From positions 1 to 64,000 of the forward strand of contig JAFGVV010000028.1 in the NCBI GenBank assembly GCA_016937795.1: a stretch of DNA of 64,000 nt. The letters are read 5' to 3'. The DNA is from Paludibacteraceae bacterium. Lineage in GTDB: Bacteria > Bacteroidota > Bacteroidia > Bacteroidales > Paludibacteraceae. The notes under the pieces are model-generated. The model was not told where the DNA came from. It was given only the letters and a program-made list of their open reading frames with translations, and searched no databases. Below, in pieces: positions 61,200 through 64,000 of the stretch. The position numbers and the translations under genes are program-made. Positions within the stretch are counted from its first letter, which is position 1; each line of letters begins with the position of its first letter.

Positions 61200-61886
61200 T
61201 CAAAACATATATCCAATGGCATAATTTACACCCCAATTCGAATCCTTATTTCTTCCATAACCTGGTATGTAAGGTGCGTGAAATTTACCCAAGGTGTTGT
61301 TGGCTAGTAGGTTCTTGTTGCGTATTGTCCAACCCATGTAGATGTGCGGAAGTATTTCCACTCTGATGCCTGCCACAATTTCGAACCATATATTATCTGA
61401 GTGTATGTTAGTGAAATCACGTGTCATCGATTCGCCCCAATAGTCTTGAGATACTGTTATATTGTTTAATTCGTACGAAAAGGCTGAATAGCCCAAACGA
61501 ACACCAGCCAGGAACAAGTTATTCGTGGGTTTCTTTCCTGGTTTGGGTTTCATTACATTAAAGTCGAATCCTAACCGGGCATAAGGCCCCGAGGCTTTAT
61601 AATTAATGCCGTTAGTAGCCGTGTTTTCGCTATGGGCAAAGCCGACTTCTATCACCGGAAAGTATTTCTCAAGCAAGCTAGGTTGCAAAGCGGCTTCAAA
61701 TGAATAGTTCTGTCTGTTGCCAAAAACCAGCATTCCTAAAGGAACCAGATCTGCCTCGAGTCTGAAATTGTTGAGAAGCTTAACGGGTGTTTTTTCTGTT
61801 GCTTGAATGGTTTTTTGTGCCGACACACTAAAAGTTGCCCACAAAAGACACAAACTAATTAAATATTTGTATATGTGTGGTTTCAA
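61200..61886 (-). CDS. DUF6048 family outer membrane beta-barrel protein, 228 aa
   Basis: Seen: signal peptide (1-24, ending FSVSAQ); beta-barrel strands EADLVPLGMLVFGNRQNYSFE, FPVIEVGFAHSE, GPYARLGFDFNVM and a final NWGVNYAIGYMF with terminal Phe. The motifs fit DUF6048 (family of small outer-membrane barrels in Bacteroidales). Its start overlaps the 3' end of the DUF6452 gene by 32 bases, so the two are translated together. Known: the pair is regularly adjacent in the phylum; the role is unknown. Confidence 0.85.
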   Translation of the reverse strand: MKPHIYKYLISLCLLWATFSVSAQKTIQATEKTPVKLLNNFRLEADLVPLGMLVFGNRQNYSFEAALQPSLLEKYFPVIEVGFAHSENTATNGINYKASGPYARLGFDFNVMKPKPGKKPTNNLFLAGVRLGYSAFSYELNNITVSQDYWGESMTRDFTNIHSDNIWFEIVAGIRVEILPHIYMGWTIRNKNLLANNTLGKFHAPYIPGYGRNKDSNWGVNYAIGYMF

Positions 61887-62337
61887 TGTTGTTGACGTCT
61901 TTGTTGTTGATAATAATTGAGTCGGAAAAATGAGCTGTGGTGCTTACACCGAGAATTTGGTGCGTAACTATGCAGCCACATTCGAGCGAAATAAAATACT
62001 GATCGTTGTTATTGTGATGGAAGTGTAGCGTGTCGGTAATGTCGTTAAAGCGGATCTCAAATGCGGTTTCGTCGATACCAATGCGCAAAGGTAATTGAAT
62101 GCTTTTGAGTCTTTTGCTATTGTTATGGATCAGTGAGTCCGATTCTAATCCTCTTACTGTAAGGCTGTCGATAACGAAAGCTGCATTTTTGTAGGTTTTC
62201 GAATTGTTGTCGTAAGTGCGCGTCATGAAATCTATAGTCAGTTTTACGTCAGTTTCTTCGCGGCAATCGTCGGATGAATTACATGCTGTAAGAAAAACTG
62301 CAAGTAAAAATATAGTTATGAGGCGATTCAGTTTCAT
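61855..62337 (-). CDS. DUF6452 family lipoprotein, 160 aa
   Basis: Seen: signal sequence with lipobox LTAC (Cys19 in VFLTACNSSDDC), then DVKLTIDFMTRTYDN, LTVRGLESDSLIHN, ISLECGCIVTHQILGVSTTAHF. The CGC near the middle of the second half is a conserved-looking pair of cysteines that could form a disulfide with Cys24 nearby. Start: the frame opens further upstream, but MKLNRLITIFLLAVFLTAC at 62337 gives a lipoprotein signal. Its end overlaps the DUF6048 gene by 32 bases. Role unknown; likely a periplasmic partner of the DUF6048 barrel by inference. Confidence 0.82.
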   Translation of the reverse strand: MKLNRLITIFLLAVFLTACNSSDDCREETDVKLTIDFMTRTYDNNSKTYKNAAFVIDSLTVRGLESDSLIHNNSKRLKSIQLPLRIGIDETAFEIRFNDITDTLHFHHNNNDQYFISLECGCIVTHQILGVSTTAHFSDSIIINNKDVNNIETTHIQIFN

Positions 62338-62353
62338 TTCAGTTTTTCGTTTT

Positions 62354-62866
62354 TTAGAAAAATGTTCTGATTTCCTGTTTAAGCAGGTTTTTGGCAACTT
62401 CTGTGGGTGTTTCCTCGCTTTGAGCAAAAAGCTGAATAATTCTTTCGGCTAATTCGTTGGCATTGTTACCGGCCTGAAGTTGCGACGAACAAATATTAAT
62501 CAGCTGAATAAGACTTTCGCGTGCACTTACAAGGGCTGTCCAGAGTTCGTTACTCACATATATTTGTTGCGAAAAATTGTGTCCGAATTCATCACGTACA
62601 TTTTGTAACAATTGTTGCTGAAGTTCGAAATTTGTCATTCCCGGTTTAATAGTTTGTAAAATCAGTTGCGAGGGACTAGTGCGTTCGAGTACCAGCATCA
62701 GGCGCTCGTAAGCCCGCAGTCGGACAGGCGTGATGGTGGTAGCACTGGCTTTGCGAAGTTCATGCTCGCGACGCTTCTGATCGTTGCGCAAAAGTCTGTC
62801 AATCAGTAAATATGCAGTGACAAGCACCAGCAATGCAGGCAAAACTATTTTCAGAATTTCTATCAT
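62354..62866 (-). CDS. Membrane-anchored protein of unknown function, 170 aa
   Basis: Seen: one N-terminal membrane segment (about 6-24: IVLPALLVLVTAYLLIDRLL), then a basic region (NDQKRREHELRKAS) and a long helical cytoplasmic domain (about 50-170: LRAYERLMLVLERTSPSQLI; LQQQLLQNVRDEFGHNFSQQ; TPTEVAKNLLKQEI). No catalytic motif was recognised. The opening of the helical domain, ITPVRLRAYERLMLVLERTSP, is a distinctive block that recurs in Bacteroidales hypotheticals, from memory. It lies 16 bp before the DUF6452 start, in the same direction, so an operon is likely. Confidence 0.7.
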   Translation of the reverse strand: MIEILKIVLPALLVLVTAYLLIDRLLRNDQKRREHELRKASATTITPVRLRAYERLMLVLERTSPSQLILQTIKPGMTNFELQQQLLQNVRDEFGHNFSQQIYVSNELWTALVSARESLIQLINICSSQLQAGNNANELAERIIQLFAQSEETPTEVAKNLLKQEIRTFF

Positions 62867-62873
62867 AATAATA

Positions 62874-62918
62874 TTTACTTCTTACTACTTACTTTCTCAC
62901 CTCTTACTCTCTTAGCTC
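62874..62918. repeat. Short T/A/C-rich direct repeat tract
   Basis: Imperfect repeats of TTACTTCTTACTACTTACT type up to CTCACCTCTTACTCTCTTAG, in the 55 bp between two same-strand genes. No hairpin is apparent. Confidence 0.45.
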
Positions 62919-62921
62919 TGG

Positions 62922-63872
62922 TCAAATTTCTTTCTCTATCAGATAATTGTTTCGCTCAGTGGAGTTTCGCGACACAAGTTCGCCCAAAAATCCGGTCAGA
63001 AACAATTGAGTTCCCAGTATCATAGCCACCAATGCGAAATAAAAATAAGGAGTATCGGTAATAAGCGGCGCTCTTACATGAGTAAGCAGCGCTACTAATT
63101 TGTTTACGCTCACCACCACCACAGCCAGAAATCCGAGCAGGAACATCAGACTGCCATACAAACCAAAAAAGTGCATGGGTTTTTTACCAAATTTCGACAA
63201 AAACCAAAGTGTCATCAAATCGAGATAGCCGTTTACAAAACGGTTCAGACCAAATTTCGTTGTTCCGAATTCACGTTTTCGATGTTCCACCACTTTTTCG
63301 CCTATTTTTTTAAAGCCTGCATTTTTAGCTAAATAAGGAATGTAACGATGCATTTCGCCATACACTTCTATGTTTTTTACCACATCCAGTCGATAGGCTT
63401 TCAGTCCGCAGTTCATGTCGTGCAGTTTCAGCCCGGTGACTTTTCGTGCAGTGGCGTTGTAAATTTTCGAAGGAATATTTTTGGTGAGTTTCGAGTCGTA
63501 GCGTTTCTTTTTCCAGCCCGATACAAGGTCGTAACTTTCTTCCTTTATCATTCTGAAAAGCTCAGGAATCTCGTCGGGACTGTCCTGCAGGTCAGCATCC
63601 ATGGTAATGACCACATCGCCTTTTGCTGCTTTAAAGCCACAATAAAGTGCTGGTGATTTGCCGTAGTTGTTGCGAAATTTGATGCCGCGTACGTTGTTTG
63701 ATTTTTTTTGAAGTGCTTCAATCACTTCCCACGATTTGTCGGTGCTACCATCGTTTATAAACACAATTTCGTAGCTGAATTTGTGTTCGTCCATTACGCG
63801 CGCAATCCATTCCTGCAGTTTCCCCAGCGATTCGTCTTCGTTGTATAGCGGTACAATCACCGAAATGTCCAT
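62922..63872 (-). CDS. GT2 family glycosyltransferase with two membrane segments (DPM1/GtrB-like), 316 aa
   Basis: Probably moves a sugar from a nucleotide donor to polyprenyl phosphate. Seen: GT2 fold with VIVPLYNEDESLGKL, VFINDGSTDKSWEV, MDADLQDSPDEIPELF (the DxD/DLQDSPDEI block), the MNCGLKAYRLDVV segment, HRKREFGTTKFGL, and two C-terminal membrane segments (about 232-252, 272-294). Known: this layout matches the polyprenyl-phosphate glycosyltransferases used for O-antigen or lipid modification. The DUF4199 gene lies 12 bp upstream on the same strand, a common pairing. Confidence 0.92.
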   Translation of the reverse strand: MDISVIVPLYNEDESLGKLQEWIARVMDEHKFSYEIVFINDGSTDKSWEVIEALQKKSNNVRGIKFRNNYGKSPALYCGFKAAKGDVVITMDADLQDSPDEIPELFRMIKEESYDLVSGWKKKRYDSKLTKNIPSKIYNATARKVTGLKLHDMNCGLKAYRLDVVKNIEVYGEMHRYIPYLAKNAGFKKIGEKVVEHRKREFGTTKFGLNRFVNGYLDLMTLWFLSKFGKKPMHFFGLYGSLMFLLGFLAVVVVSVNKLVALLTHVRAPLITDTPYFYFALVAMILGTQLFLTGFLGELVSRNSTERNNYLIEKEI

Positions 63873-63884
63873 GTTTTCAGTATT

Positions 63885-64000
63885 TTATTGTTCGAAAATG
63901 CTTTTTTCTTTTTTGATAAATGCAGCTAAAATCAACCCCCAAAAAGCACCGACAATGGCACTCGAGAATACATTCATCAATGCAAACGGAGTAGGTTTAT
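63885..64000 (-). CDS. C-terminal fragment of a DUF4199-type membrane protein (partial)
   Basis: The window ends inside this gene. Seen: the last 37 codons, KPTPFALMNVFSSAIVGAFW followed by GLILAAFIKKEKSIFEQ and stop. It has a hydrophobic stretch followed by a basic tail. This matches the C terminus of DUF4199 proteins, which are often encoded just upstream of a GT2 gene, as here (12 bp). Frame was set from the stop codon. Function unknown. Confidence 0.65.
   Translation of the reverse strand, partial: KPTPFALMNVFSSAIVGAFWGLILAAFIKKEKSIFEQ

Noticed and set aside
1..64000. tRNA, rRNA, transposase, integrase or phage genes
   Set aside because: Searched by eye for cloverleaf-like segments and for transposase or integrase motifs in the open frames; none convincing. 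A covariance-model search could still find a small RNA.

Overview
The window is a 64 kb stretch of a Bacteroidota chromosome, most likely from an anaerobic Bacteroidales-type organism. Four things in the sequence point there. Promoters have the form TTG-N18..21-TAnnTTTG, the Bacteroidetes sigma-ABfr type, and there is little sign of Shine-Dalgarno sites. Type IX secretion (T9SS) signatures are present: type A and type B C-terminal sorting domains, a PorP/SprF protein and a T9SS plug-domain protein. Bacteroidota-only families are present (DUF4403, DUF4105, DUF6048/DUF6452, DUF4199). A 2[4Fe-4S] ferredoxin and an anaerobic sulfatase-maturase-type radical SAM enzyme suggest anaerobic life. No rRNA, tRNA, CRISPR array, transposase or phage module was found.

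Layout. 1-770: short ferredoxin gene (-) and a mosaic intergenic repeat. 0.77-6.5 kb: two exported glycosidases, a GH2 beta-galactosidase-like and a GH106 alpha-L-rhamnosidase-like enzyme. 6.6-9.8 kb: a GNAT-nitrilase fusion converging on a DUF4403 lipoprotein. 9.7-18.4 kb: an 800 bp AT-rich noncoding region, then a 2295-residue SprB-like adhesin and its PorP/SprF partner. 18.4-23.4 kb (-): lipoprotein, argS, a beta-barrel protein and a lytic transglycosylase. 23.5-32.8 kb (+): coaD with a helical unknown, radical SAM maturase, S41 protease, XRE-cupin regulator plus acyl-CoA synthetase, RhlE-type helicase and ssb, with DUF2200 on the other strand. 32.8-38.6 kb: ridA (-), a T9SS type A cargo protein, valS and an inositol monophosphatase. 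38.6-42.1 kb (-): OmpA-family protein, then kdsB translationally coupled to a DUF4105 membrane protein. 42.4-46.9 kb (+): Crp/Fnr regulator, TPR protein, lipoprotein and periplasmic thioredoxin. 47-50.6 kb (-): AsmA-like protein and a small lipoprotein. 50.7-55.6 kb: pabB-pabC, smpB and a Yip1-like membrane protein (-), BFN-UVR nuclease and nucleoside permease. 55.7-64 kb (-): T9SS plug protein, porin, mntP, transketolase, the DUF6452/DUF6048 pair, a membrane-anchored unknown, a GT2 glycosyltransferase and a DUF4199 fragment.

Genes that work together. The adhesin and SprF-like protein form a T9SS cargo/partner pair, and the plug protein and the type A cargo at 33.5 kb belong to the same export route. 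kdsB, DUF4105, OmpA, AsmA and the many lipoproteins are envelope biogenesis functions. pabB and pabC make p-aminobenzoate for folate.

The most unusual observation is in valS. Its reading frame carries three short, compositionally odd segments that look like intergenic palindromic repeats read through in frame. Two of them match repeat families found elsewhere in this window between genes. This resembles the palindromic-element insertions into proteins described in Rickettsia, but the element sequences here are different.
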